Source of the DNA: Bacillus pinisoli
GTDB taxonomy: Bacteria > Bacillota > Bacilli > Bacillales > SA4
Assembly (NCBI RefSeq): GCF_023036475.1
Contig: NZ_JAJQKI010000014.1
Location: 1-64,000, forward strand
DNA length: 64,000 bases
Direction of reading: 5' to 3'
In this document: positions 44,353 through 52,689 of the stretch, one piece after another
How the letters are laid out: every line of letters begins with the position of its first letter
How positions within the stretch are numbered: the stretch's first letter is position 1
Translations under genes and position numbers: made by a program
The notes under the pieces: generated by a model
Databases searched by the model: none
What the model saw: only the letters and a program-made list of their open reading frames with translations
What the model was told of the DNA's origin: nothing

Positions 44353-45348
44353 ATGAGGTATAACCCAAATGAACAACGTTATGAACAAATGATATATAAC
44401 CGATGTGGGAGTTCAGGATTAAAATTACCAGCTATTTCTTTAGGTCTTTGGCATAATTTTGGTGGGGAAGATGTATATGAGAATGGACGAGCATTGGTCC
44501 AAAAAGCATTTGATTTAGGCATCACTCATTTTGATTTAGCAAATAACTATGGGCCACCACCCGGGTCAGCTGAAGAAACGTTTGGTAAGATTCTAAAACA
44601 AGATTTTGCTGGGTATCGAGATGAGATGATCATTTCTACCAAAGCAGGTTACTATATGTGGCAAGGTCCTTACGGTGATTGGGGATCAAAGAAATATTTA
44701 ATTTCTAGTTTAGATCAAAGCTTAAAAAGAATGGGGCTTGATTATGTAGATATCTTTTATCATCATAGACCGGATCCGGACACCCCTTTAGAAGAAACAA
44801 TGTTAGCTTTAGATCAAATCGTCAGACAAGGTAAAGCGTTATATGTTGGTATTTCAAATTACGGTGTAGAAGAGTCAAAGAAAGCAATAGCTATTCTGAA
44901 AGAACTAGGGACACCGATGCTCATTCACCAAGCCGCGTATTCTATGTTTAACCGTTCAGTTGAAGATGGTTTAACCAACTTGCTAGAAGACGAGGGGGTT
45001 GGATGCATCGCTTTTGTACCACTCGCACAAGGGCTATTAACAAACCGCTATATCAACGGTATACCTTCTGATTCAAGAGCCATGAAGGATAAAAGCTTTC
45101 TAAACAAGGAAGATGTATCACAAGAAGTAGTGCAAAAGGTAATCTTACTTAACAATATTGCAAAAGAACGAGGACAAAGCTTGGCTCAAATGGCATTAGC
45201 TTGGGTATTAAGAGAAAAAAGCGTTACTTCTGCATTAATTGGAGCTAGTAAAGTTAGTCAAATTGAAGAGAATATAAAAACATTAGAAAATCTTCATTTC
45301 TCACATGAAGAATTGACATTAATAGATGACATACTTCAAGGAAAATAG
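44353..45348 (+). CDS. Aldo/keto reductase B (YghZ/MgrA-like)
   Basis: A 331-residue aldo/keto reductase of the YghZ (L-glyceraldehyde 3-phosphate reductase) subgroup, recognisable by THFDLANNYGPPPGSAE (catalytic D and Y), the ISTKAGYYMWQGPYGDWGS segment and FYHHRPDPDTPLEE. It lies 33 bp after the first aldo/keto reductase with its own GGAGG. A terminator at 45343-45373 follows. Subgroup members detoxify or reduce short aldehydes and methylglyoxal. Its place in a glucan locus suggests a role with sugar-derived aldehydes, which is an inference. Confidence 0.88.
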   Translation: MRYNPNEQRYEQMIYNRCGSSGLKLPAISLGLWHNFGGEDVYENGRALVQKAFDLGITHFDLANNYGPPPGSAEETFGKILKQDFAGYRDEMIISTKAGYYMWQGPYGDWGSKKYLISSLDQSLKRMGLDYVDIFYHHRPDPDTPLEETMLALDQIVRQGKALYVGISNYGVEESKKAIAILKELGTPMLIHQAAYSMFNRSVEDGLTNLLEDEGVGCIAFVPLAQGLLTNRYINGIPSDSRAMKDKSFLNKEDVSQEVVQKVILLNNIAKERGQSLAQMALAWVLREKSVTSALIGASKVSQIEENIKTLENLHFSHEELTLIDDILQGK

Positions 45349-45373
45349 CGAGCTTAGGCTCGTTATTTTTTTG
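45343..45373 (+). terminator. Terminator after the aldo/keto reductases
   Basis: AATAGCGAGC pairs with GCTCGTTATT around TTAG, followed by T. Confidence 0.9.
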
Positions 45374-45388
45374 TTCATCCTATATATG

Positions 45389-45425
45389 GTTGCTTCGTAA
45401 AGATAGCAAATGCCGGATATTTTTA
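45389..45425. repeat. Partial relic of the MITE-like element
   Basis: GTTGCTTCGTAAAGATAG followed by GCCGGATATTTTTAG resembles the left interior of the 24451-24650 element (GTTGCTTCCGTAAAAATC and GCCGGATTTTTAC). Its outer AAAGG end is missing. It lies in the promoter region of the glycosidase operon. Confidence 0.45.
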
Positions 45426-45549
45426 GAAAGGAGTCATTCTAAAATATCGTAACCGAATACAAAATTCCTCGTCTAAAGTAATCGTTCTGAACAGGGTAAA
45501 ATAGTAGAATACGCAGTAAATTTATGATGAATAGGATGGAGTGGAGAAC

Positions 45550-46641
45550 ATGGTAGTAGAAAACAGTCAGACAAATCCCTCACATGCCCTTCAAGCAACC
45601 ATTAGTAAAGGAGAAAAGATGGGGACGACTAAGATTACAGACGTTGTTATAGCTTCAGGTCATCATCTAGCAGTGAAGATTTCATCCTCACCAATCATAA
45701 ATACGACAGTTGGGGAAAAAGTGCCTTTTGATCGAACTGTTACAAATCCCTATATTCTAGGAAGTTGTATTACTGGAGTGGATGCAGTAATAAACAAATA
45801 TATTGGGGTGTATGAAGTAGATCATAATGACCAAATCGTAAACTATAAATTGATTACGCTTACAGAGGGAGATATTCAACCAGCTCATTGGAAACTTGTA
45901 TGGGAAGATTCGTTCTTGGATTCAGAAATAGATGAAAAGAATTGGAACTTTGTCGATAGCGGTGGAGGTTTTGGTAATAAAGAGTTGCAATATTACACTC
46001 CTCGAAAACATAACGCACGCCTAGATGAGCAAATACTAGTGCTTGAAGCCCATAAGGAAACATGGAAAGAGCATCCTTATACGTCAGCTAAGCTGACAAC
46101 AAAAGGAAAGCAAAGCTGGACCTATGGGCGTTTTTCAATTCGAGCTAAGCTTCCTGAAGGTCAAGGAATTTGGCCAGCTATTTGGATGATGCCAGAAGAT
46201 ATGGAGCTTTATTCCGGATGGCCGTCCTGCGGGGAGATTGACATTATGGAGATAGTGGGCCATAAACCTGAAACGGTACACGGAACACTTCATTACGGTG
46301 TACCACATACGTACACTGGAGAGTCGTATACACTTCCAAATGGTCAAAAATTCTCTGATGATTTTCATGAATTTACCCTAGATTGGGAACCAGAAGAATT
46401 CAGATGGTATGTCGATGGTATTCTTTATGCCAAACAAACGAATTGGTTTTCGATAAATGATAAGGATGGTACAGCTGTAAAGTATCCAGCTCCATTCAAC
46501 CGTGATTTTTACTTGCAAGTTAATTTAGCCGTTGGTGGTAAATGGCCAGGTTATCCTGACGAAACCACTACCTTTCCGCAGCAAATGCTGATTGATTCAA
46601 TAAAGGTATATAAAAAACATAGAGGTGAAAGAAATGACTAG
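45550..46641 (+). CDS. Cytoplasmic GH16 endo-beta-1,3-glucanase with S-layer-repeat-like N-terminus
   Basis: A 363-residue GH16_3 laminarinase-type enzyme, without signal peptide or lipobox, so expected in the cytoplasm. Catalytic residues are E229, D231 and E234 in GEIDIMEIVG (nucleophile and acid/base), and WPAIWMMPED and LQVNLAVGGKWPG are further family marks. The first 110 residues form a separate beta domain (TTKITDVVIASGHHLAVKIS, then ITGVDAVINKYIGVYEVD) resembling repeats of S-layer and surface proteins, odd for an intracellular protein. It should cut imported beta-1,3-gluco-oligosaccharides. ATG 45550 is chosen over GTG 45541. The next gene overlaps its stop by 8 bp. It is the first of four coupled glycoside genes. 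Confidence 0.88.
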   Translation: MVVENSQTNPSHALQATISKGEKMGTTKITDVVIASGHHLAVKISSSPIINTTVGEKVPFDRTVTNPYILGSCITGVDAVINKYIGVYEVDHNDQIVNYKLITLTEGDIQPAHWKLVWEDSFLDSEIDEKNWNFVDSGGGFGNKELQYYTPRKHNARLDEQILVLEAHKETWKEHPYTSAKLTTKGKQSWTYGRFSIRAKLPEGQGIWPAIWMMPEDMELYSGWPSCGEIDIMEIVGHKPETVHGTLHYGVPHTYTGESYTLPNGQKFSDDFHEFTLDWEPEEFRWYVDGILYAKQTNWFSINDKDGTAVKYPAPFNRDFYLQVNLAVGGKWPGYPDETTTFPQQMLIDSIKVYKKHRGERND

Positions 46642-47968
46642 ATTTTCAAAGGATTTTATATTTGGTACCGCCACTTCTTCTTATCAAATAGAAGGAGCTT
46701 ATAAAGAAGATGGTAGAACGCTATCCATATGGGATACATTCTCACGTATTCCAGGAAAAGTGTGGAATATGGATCATGGTGATGTAGCATGTGATCATTA
46801 CCACCGTTATGAAGAAGATGTAGAAATACTCAAAACATTAGGGGTAGACTCTTATCGTTTCTCCATCGCATGGCCAAGAATTTTTCCTGAGCAAGGAAAG
46901 TACAATCCTGCAGGTATGGATTTTTATAAGAGACTCATTTCGAAATTAAAAGAAAATAACATTAAGCCATCTGTCACGTTGTACCACTGGGATCTTCCAA
47001 TGTGGGCCCATGAACTAGGGGGATGGACAAATCGTGAATCGGTAAACTGGTTTAAAGAGTTCGCCAATATCTGTTTTGAAGAGTTGGATGCAGACGTAGA
47101 TTCTTGGATTACACATAATGAACCATGGTGTGCCGGGTTTTTAGGCTATCATCAGGGAGTTCATGCACCGGGACATACGAATATGGAAGAAGCGTTAAAA
47201 GCAGTTCACCATATACTTTTGTCTCACGGAGAAGCTGTTGATTTACTCAAGAACCAATTCCAATCAAAGACTCCAATTGGGATTACGTTAAATCTATCAC
47301 CTGTTTATGCTGCGAGTAACTCGACAAATGATCGCTTAGCAGCTAATAATGCAGACGGTTACGGGAATCGCTGGTTTTTAGATCCTGTCTTTAAAGGCAG
47401 TTACCCAGTCGATATGATGAATCTATTTTCAAAATATGTACATGATTATAGTTTTATACAAACGGGTGATTTGGAAAAAATCTCAATTGAATGTGACTTC
47501 TTCGGAATTAACTATTATTCTCGTTCATTCGTTGAGTTTTCAAGTGCTGCAGACTTCTTATATAAAGCAGCATACTCTGATTATGATAAAACGGGTATGG
47601 GCTGGGATATTGCTCCGAATGAATTTAAGGAACTTATTAGAAGGCTAAGAGAAGAATATACAAATTTACCAATCTATATAACAGAGAACGGTGCGGCATT
47701 TGATGATGTAGTGGCTGAGGATGGAAGAGTATATGATACAGAACGCCAGAAATATGTAGAAGAACATATTGCAGCAGTTGCTGATTTAAATGATGAAGGC
47801 ATGAACATAGCAGGATATTATTTATGGTCATTGCTAGATAATTTTGAGTGGGCATTCGGATATGATAAACGCTTCGGTATTACGTATGTAGATTTTGAAA
47901 CTCAAAAAAGGACGTTAAAAGAAACAGGTCATCGCTACGCAGACATTATACGTACAAGAACAATCTAA
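46634..47968 (+). CDS. GH1 beta-glucosidase
   Basis: A 444-residue cytosolic GH1 enzyme. It opens FSKDFIFGTATSSYQIEGAY, with acid/base E163 in THNEPW and nucleophile E351 in YITENGAA, and ends in the usual WSLLDNFEWAFGYDKRFG. It splits glucose from the non-reducing end of beta-glucosides such as laminaribiose. The 6-phospho-type Ser/Lys/Tyr loop is not evident, so unphosphorylated beta-glucosides are likely substrates, which fits an ABC importer. ATG 46634 overlaps the GH16 stop by 8 bp, with AGAGGTGA upstream. The GH161 gene begins 18 bp downstream. Confidence 0.93.
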   Translation: MTRFSKDFIFGTATSSYQIEGAYKEDGRTLSIWDTFSRIPGKVWNMDHGDVACDHYHRYEEDVEILKTLGVDSYRFSIAWPRIFPEQGKYNPAGMDFYKRLISKLKENNIKPSVTLYHWDLPMWAHELGGWTNRESVNWFKEFANICFEELDADVDSWITHNEPWCAGFLGYHQGVHAPGHTNMEEALKAVHHILLSHGEAVDLLKNQFQSKTPIGITLNLSPVYAASNSTNDRLAANNADGYGNRWFLDPVFKGSYPVDMMNLFSKYVHDYSFIQTGDLEKISIECDFFGINYYSRSFVEFSSAADFLYKAAYSDYDKTGMGWDIAPNEFKELIRRLREEYTNLPIYITENGAAFDDVVAEDGRVYDTERQKYVEEHIAAVADLNDEGMNIAGYYLWSLLDNFEWAFGYDKRFGITYVDFETQKRTLKETGHRYADIIRTRTI

Positions 47969-47986
47969 TGAAGAGAGGTGCACATC

Positions 47987-50900
47987 ATGGTCAATTATAC
48001 GTTTAATGATGAGAATTACTTTGCAATCAATCAATATGATGAAGCGAAAACATTCTCAAGCTTTCTTCCTGGAATTGCAGGGGTATACGGAGTACCAATG
48101 TGGTCCTTTTATGTCAATCGAGGACAAGCGATTGTAAGCTTTGGTGTACAAGATAAAAATCATGCTATTACGGAGTTTTTCCCTGCCAATCAAGCCTATC
48201 AACGTGTCTCTACAAATGGATTTCGAACATTCGTAAAGATGAATGGAAAAGTCTCAGAACCATTTTCGTCAGCGAATTTTTCAGCTGAAAGAAAAATGTT
48301 CATAAAGGAAAACGAACTAAAAATACAAGAAGATAATAAAGAAACCGGTTTAAACACGACTGTTACGTACTTTACCTTACCTAATGAGAACTTTGCTGCA
48401 CTTGTTCGTAAAGTTGAACTAGAGAACCATACAGACTCACTAATAGAGTTGGAAGTTGTAGACGGTCTACCGGCCATTATTCCTTTCGGTGTTGACGATG
48501 CGGCGTATAAGGCAGTGGGAAATACGCTAAAGAGTTGGATGGACGTTTTTAATCTTGAGAATAAAGTTCCTTATTACCGTGTACGCTCCTCAACAAATGA
48601 TACAGCAGAGGTAGAAGAAGTGACAAAAGGTCATTTCTACTTAAGCTTTGTTCAGGACGGAGAGTTACTATCTCCCATTGTTGATGTGGAAGATGTGTTT
48701 GGTAAAAATACGTCTTGGTCTTTTCCAAATGAATTTGCGCAAGTGTCGGTAAAAGAGTTAGTAGAAAGAGAGCCAATAACCGCAAATAAAGTCCCATCTG
48801 GATTCTCAGCGTTCGAACAGAAGCTAGCTCCAGGTGAAAAGGTTACTTTATATACCATGATTGGTCATGTGAATGATATTAGTCTAATTAACGATAGAGT
48901 GTCAGACTTATCTCAATCATCCTATATGAATCAAAAATATCTAGAAGCAAGAGAACTAGTGAACGAAATTACAAAAGATATTCATACAGAATCAGGTCTA
49001 CCGTTATTTGATGCTTACTGTAAACAAAGCTATTTAGATAATGTATTGCGTGGTGGACTACCGATGATGCTTGAAACAGAGGGGGATCCCTTTGTCTATT
49101 ACGTATACTCTAGGAAACATGGTGACTTAGAGCGCGATTATAACTTCTTTTCACTAGCACCTGAATTCTTTTCACAAGGGAATGGGAACTTCCGTGATGT
49201 GAACCAAAATCGTCGAAATGATATCTTTTTCCACCCAGAAATAGGTGATTATAACATCAAGCTATTTATGAGTTTAATTCAGGCAGATGGATATAACCCG
49301 TTAGTCGTAAAAGGGGCAAGCTTTGAGCTGAAAGATAAGAGTGATGTGGAATGGGTGAAGGGAACCTTCGTATCAGAATCAGATCAACAATGGATTCAAT
49401 CTAAATTAAGCGGCACCTATACACCTGGTTCTTTACTACAGTCCATCCTAGAACGAAAAATGGAACTTACAGTAGCTCCATCGGAATTTTTGAAACAGGT
49501 CCTTTCTAGAAGTAAGCAAAACATGGAGGCCGAATTTGGAGAAGGATATTGGATGGATCATTGGACGTATAACTTAGACCTGATTCAGAACTATCTTTCT
49601 ATTTTCCCAGAGAAGCAAGATAGCTTGTTATTCCAAGATCATGACTATAAGTTCTTCACCAGCCACGTTTATGTGAAGCCGAGATCTGAGAAATATGTTG
49701 TAGCAGATGGGAAAGTACGTCAATACGGAGCCATCCATGAGAACCATGATGGTGAAGGAAATTGGTTGGTAACTAGTAATGGAGATCTCTATCGAACAAA
49801 CTTAATGAGTAAGTTATTTGGTTTAGCTTTTATTAAGTTTTCCACGTTAGATCCTTTTGGAATGGGAATTGAGATGGAAGCCAATAAGCCGGGCTGGAAT
49901 GATTCCATGAATGGCTTACCTGGATTATTTGGTTCTGCGATGAGTGAAACGTATGAACTAAAAAGAGTACTAGAATTTATGCTTGATGCATTAAAGCAGT
50001 CAGATCACAGTATTGCTGTACCGGTAGAATTACATCCGTTCATCGTATCGGTTAATAATGCATTAGAACAATACAGAAATGGCAGCCTAGATGATTTCCA
50101 TTATTGGGATTCGGTTTCTTCTGCCCGTGAACAATACAGAGAAGCGGTAAGAAATGAAGTTTCCGGTGAGGAAGTGCATTTTACTTCGAATGATCTGGTT
50201 CTTATGCTTGAGAACTATCTTAACAAAGTAAATCTAGGGATTGATAAAGCAGTCATTCATGGCGAAGGATTAACACCGACCTATTTCTATTTTGAGGCAA
50301 GTGATTATAAGGTAACAGATCGAGTGAATGAAAAAGGTTTACCAATAGCGGAAGTACATGCGTTTCATGCAGTGCCTCTGCCACATTTCTTAGAAGGACC
50401 AGCAAGAGCGTTAAAAACGAACAAATCACAAGAAGAATCAAGTACTATTCACCAACTAATTAAGGAATCTGAATTGTATGACCAAAGCTTAAAGATGTAT
50501 AAGACATCTAGCTCTTTAGAAGAGATGACATATGAAATTGGTCGTGCTCGCGCCTTTACACCAGGCTGGTTAGAGAGAGAATCCATTTTTATGCACATGG
50601 AATTCAAATATCTATTAAGTCTATTAAAAGCGGGACTATATGATGCATTCTTCGAAGATTTTAAGCATGCTTTACCTCCTTTTATGGATCCTGAAGTATA
50701 TGGAAGAAGTACATTGGAGAATTCTTCTTTTATTGCAAGTAGTGTAAATCCAGATCCAGCTGTTCATGGTCAAGGATTTGTAGCGAGATTAAGTGGAACA
50801 ACAGCTGAATTTTTAAGTATGTGGCAAGTGATGATGATGGGTAAGAAGTTGTTCTCAGTGAATGAGGATCAGTTAGTTCTTCAGTTGCAGCCTATTCTTC

Positions 50901-51139
50901 CAGAGTGGTTATTTAATGACCAAAATCAGATCCGCTTTGTTTTACTAGGAGAAGTAGAAGTCACTTACTATAATCCAGAAAGAAAAAATACGTTCGGTGT
51001 GGATGGAGTTAAAACGGTGAAATATGTTCTTCATGGGAATGAGGAGAAGATTGAAGTAGAGAACGACTTCTTAGAAGAAAAGTATGCTCTCTTAATTAGA
51101 AACAAAGAGATTAAGAAAATAGATGTTTATCTAGGATAA
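47987..51139 (+). CDS. GH161 beta-1,3-oligoglucan phosphorylase
   Basis: A 1050-residue cytosolic enzyme related to GH94/GH149 phosphorylases. Its opening (YTFNDENYFAINQYDEAKTF, then FLPGIAGVYGVPMWSFYV and GVQDKNHAITEFFPANQAYQ) is as in GH161. Those enzymes split beta-1,3-oligoglucans with phosphate to give alpha-glucose-1-phosphate. The barrel core is around EGYWMDHWTYNLDLIQNYL (about 515-535), with the general acid Asp presumed there. It lacks a signal peptide. ATG 47987 follows AGAGAGGTG by 6 bp. The neighbours GH16, GH1 and GH30 form a full set for cytoplasmic beta-glucan breakdown; phosphorolysis saves one ATP per glucose. The assignment rests on overall pattern, since GH161 has few characterised members. 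Confidence 0.85.
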   Translation: MVNYTFNDENYFAINQYDEAKTFSSFLPGIAGVYGVPMWSFYVNRGQAIVSFGVQDKNHAITEFFPANQAYQRVSTNGFRTFVKMNGKVSEPFSSANFSAERKMFIKENELKIQEDNKETGLNTTVTYFTLPNENFAALVRKVELENHTDSLIELEVVDGLPAIIPFGVDDAAYKAVGNTLKSWMDVFNLENKVPYYRVRSSTNDTAEVEEVTKGHFYLSFVQDGELLSPIVDVEDVFGKNTSWSFPNEFAQVSVKELVEREPITANKVPSGFSAFEQKLAPGEKVTLYTMIGHVNDISLINDRVSDLSQSSYMNQKYLEARELVNEITKDIHTESGLPLFDAYCKQSYLDNVLRGGLPMMLETEGDPFVYYVYSRKHGDLERDYNFFSLAPEFFSQGNGNFRDVNQNRRNDIFFHPEIGDYNIKLFMSLIQADGYNPLVVKGASFELKDKSDVEWVKGTFVSESDQQWIQSKLSGTYTPGSLLQSILERKMELTVAPSEFLKQVLSRSKQNMEAEFGEGYWMDHWTYNLDLIQNYLSIFPEKQDSLLFQDHDYKFFTSHVYVKPRSEKYVVADGKVRQYGAIHENHDGEGNWLVTSNGDLYRTNLMSKLFGLAFIKFSTLDPFGMGIEMEANKPGWNDSMNGLPGLFGSAMSETYELKRVLEFMLDALKQSDHSIAVPVELHPFIVSVNNALEQYRNGSLDDFHYWDSVSSAREQYREAVRNEVSGEEVHFTSNDLVLMLENYLNKVNLGIDKAVIHGEGLTPTYFYFEASDYKVTDRVNEKGLPIAEVHAFHAVPLPHFLEGPARALKTNKSQEESSTIHQLIKESELYDQSLKMYKTSSSLEEMTYEIGRARAFTPGWLERESIFMHMEFKYLLSLLKAGLYDAFFEDFKHALPPFMDPEVYGRSTLENSSFIASSVNPDPAVHGQGFVARLSGTTAEFLSMWQVMMMGKKLFSVNEDQLVLQLQPILPEWLFNDQNQIRFVLLGEVEVTYYNPERKNTFGVDGVKTVKYVLHGNEEKIEVENDFLEEKYALLIRNKEIKKIDVYLG

Positions 51140-51166
51140 GCAAACAACGAATAGGAGGGGACATAA

Positions 51167-52492
51167 GTGAAGATTATCCAAACAGCACAAGGAAAAGATG
51201 AAAAGTTTTATGAAATAGAGGCTCGAATGGTTGAGTCTGAGAAAAAAGATGAAACGACTCTATTAACAGTAGACCCTTCACAATCATTCCAGAAAATTAT
51301 GGGATTTGGAGGAGCGTTCACAGAAGCAGCGGCTTATACATTAGCTCAAATCTCCCCAGAAGATAGAATGAAAGTCATTGAAAGCTATTTTGATAAAGAG
51401 AAAGGGCTTGGGTATACATTAGGCAGAACTCATATTCACAGCTGTGATTTCGCGTTAGAAAATTACACCTATGTGGATGACCATGATACAGACCTAAACA
51501 CTTTTTCAATTGAAAGAGAATTTAAATGGGTACTTCCATTAATTAAGGACGCTAGAAACATAGCCGGTGAAGAAATCACCATCTTGTCCTCGCCATGGAG
51601 CCCTCCAGCATGGATGAAGACAAACAATGATATGAACCATGGTGGGAAGCTAAAGGAAGAGTATCGTGAAGTTTGGGCTCTTTACTATGCGAAATATATT
51701 AAAGCAATGGAAGAGCAAGGGATTCCTATTTGGGGTGTATCCGTACAAAATGAACCGGAAGCAACGCAAGTTTGGGATTCATGCCGTTATACAGCTGAAG
51801 AAGAACGTGATTTTGTGAAACATTATTTAGGCCCAGTTTTAGAAAAAGAGGGGCTTCAAGATAAGAAAATCGTTGTATGGGATCATAACCGTGATGTCGC
51901 ATATGAACGTGCAAAAGTCATTTTCTCTGATCCAGATGCAGCCAAGTATATTTGGGGAACAGGTATTCATTGGTATGTTTCAGAAGAGTTTGAAAATCTA
52001 TCAAAAATTCATCATGACTTCCCTGACAAACATCTTCTCTTCACAGAAGGATGTATTGAAGGCGGAGTAAAGCTTGGTGCGTGGCATACGGGTGAACGAT
52101 ATGCTCGTAACATGATTGGGGATTTTAACAACTGGCTAGAAGGCTGGATTGATTGGAATATTGTCCTAAATGAACAAGGGGGACCTAACCATGTTGGAAA
52201 CTACTGTGATGCTCCAATCATAGTAGATACGAAGACAGGAGAAATCCATTACAATAGCTCTTATTATTACATTGGACATTTCAGTAAATATGTAAAGCCA
52301 GGTGCAGTCAGAATTAAGCATGAACTTAATACAGACAGCATCCAAACGGTTGCTTTCCAAAATGCAGACGGAACAGTAGTAGTTGTCCTGATGAATGCTA
52401 CTGATACAACAGAAAAAGTAAACGTATCTATAGGTGACGAGCTTCGTGAAGTTGAGCTGCCTCTTCACTCTATTTCAACATTAATAAAGTAA
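51167..52492 (+). CDS. GH30 beta-glucanase (probably beta-1,6), cytoplasmic
   Basis: A 441-residue GH30 enzyme without signal peptide. It has the family start FQKIMGFGGAFTEAAAYTL, SSPWSPPAWMKTN, acid/base E196 in VQNEPEA and nucleophile E294 in LLFTEGCIE. A small C-terminal beta domain (about 370-441) completes the fold, as in glucosylceramidase-like GH30_1 and beta-1,6-glucanase GH30_3. With GH161 and GH16 beside it, debranching of beta-1,6-linked glucose in laminarin-type oligosaccharides is the likely task. The start is GTG 51167 after AGGAGGGG, 27 bp after the GH161 stop. It ends the coupled glycoside operon (terminator 52516-52561). Confidence 0.88.
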   Translation: MKIIQTAQGKDEKFYEIEARMVESEKKDETTLLTVDPSQSFQKIMGFGGAFTEAAAYTLAQISPEDRMKVIESYFDKEKGLGYTLGRTHIHSCDFALENYTYVDDHDTDLNTFSIEREFKWVLPLIKDARNIAGEEITILSSPWSPPAWMKTNNDMNHGGKLKEEYREVWALYYAKYIKAMEEQGIPIWGVSVQNEPEATQVWDSCRYTAEEERDFVKHYLGPVLEKEGLQDKKIVVWDHNRDVAYERAKVIFSDPDAAKYIWGTGIHWYVSEEFENLSKIHHDFPDKHLLFTEGCIEGGVKLGAWHTGERYARNMIGDFNNWLEGWIDWNIVLNEQGGPNHVGNYCDAPIIVDTKTGEIHYNSSYYYIGHFSKYVKPGAVRIKHELNTDSIQTVAFQNADGTVVVVLMNATDTTEKVNVSIGDELREVELPLHSISTLIK

Positions 52493-52515
52493 ACTATTGC
52501 TCTCTAACTAAACTT

Positions 52516-52562
52516 TGTAAGTAGCGTTTCCTTGGATGACGCTACTTACATGGATTTTTTCT
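52516..52562 (+). terminator. Terminator of the cytoplasmic glycosidase operon
   Basis: TGTAAGTAGCGT pairs perfectly with ACGCTACTTACA, followed after a short gap by six T. Confidence 0.88.
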
Positions 52563-52630
52563 ATATTCCCTCAATAAAAACACTCCTAGAGATACCTCAT
52601 GCTTAAAAAGTATTGTACGAAAAGGAGGTG

Positions 52631-52657
52631 GTGGTGAAGGCGGTACCTCGTTTATAA
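52631..52657 (+). CDS. Possible eight-codon leader peptide
   Basis: A near-perfect AAAAGGAGGTG directly precedes GTG GTG AAG GCG GTA CCT CGT TTA TAA. It encodes VVKAVPRL or KAVPRL and ends 33 bp before the laminarinase start. It could be a leader that couples or attenuates translation of the secreted enzyme, or a decayed start. The ribosome-binding site is stronger than that of many real genes here. Confidence 0.3.
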   Translation: MVKAVPRL

Positions 52658-52689
52658 CTAAACTAACCTTATGATAAGGAGGAAGAAAC

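Noticed and set aside
48199-48858. Minus-strand frames inside the GH161 gene
   Set aside because: They have no ribosome-binding sites or recognisable domains and lie fully within a well-supported gene.
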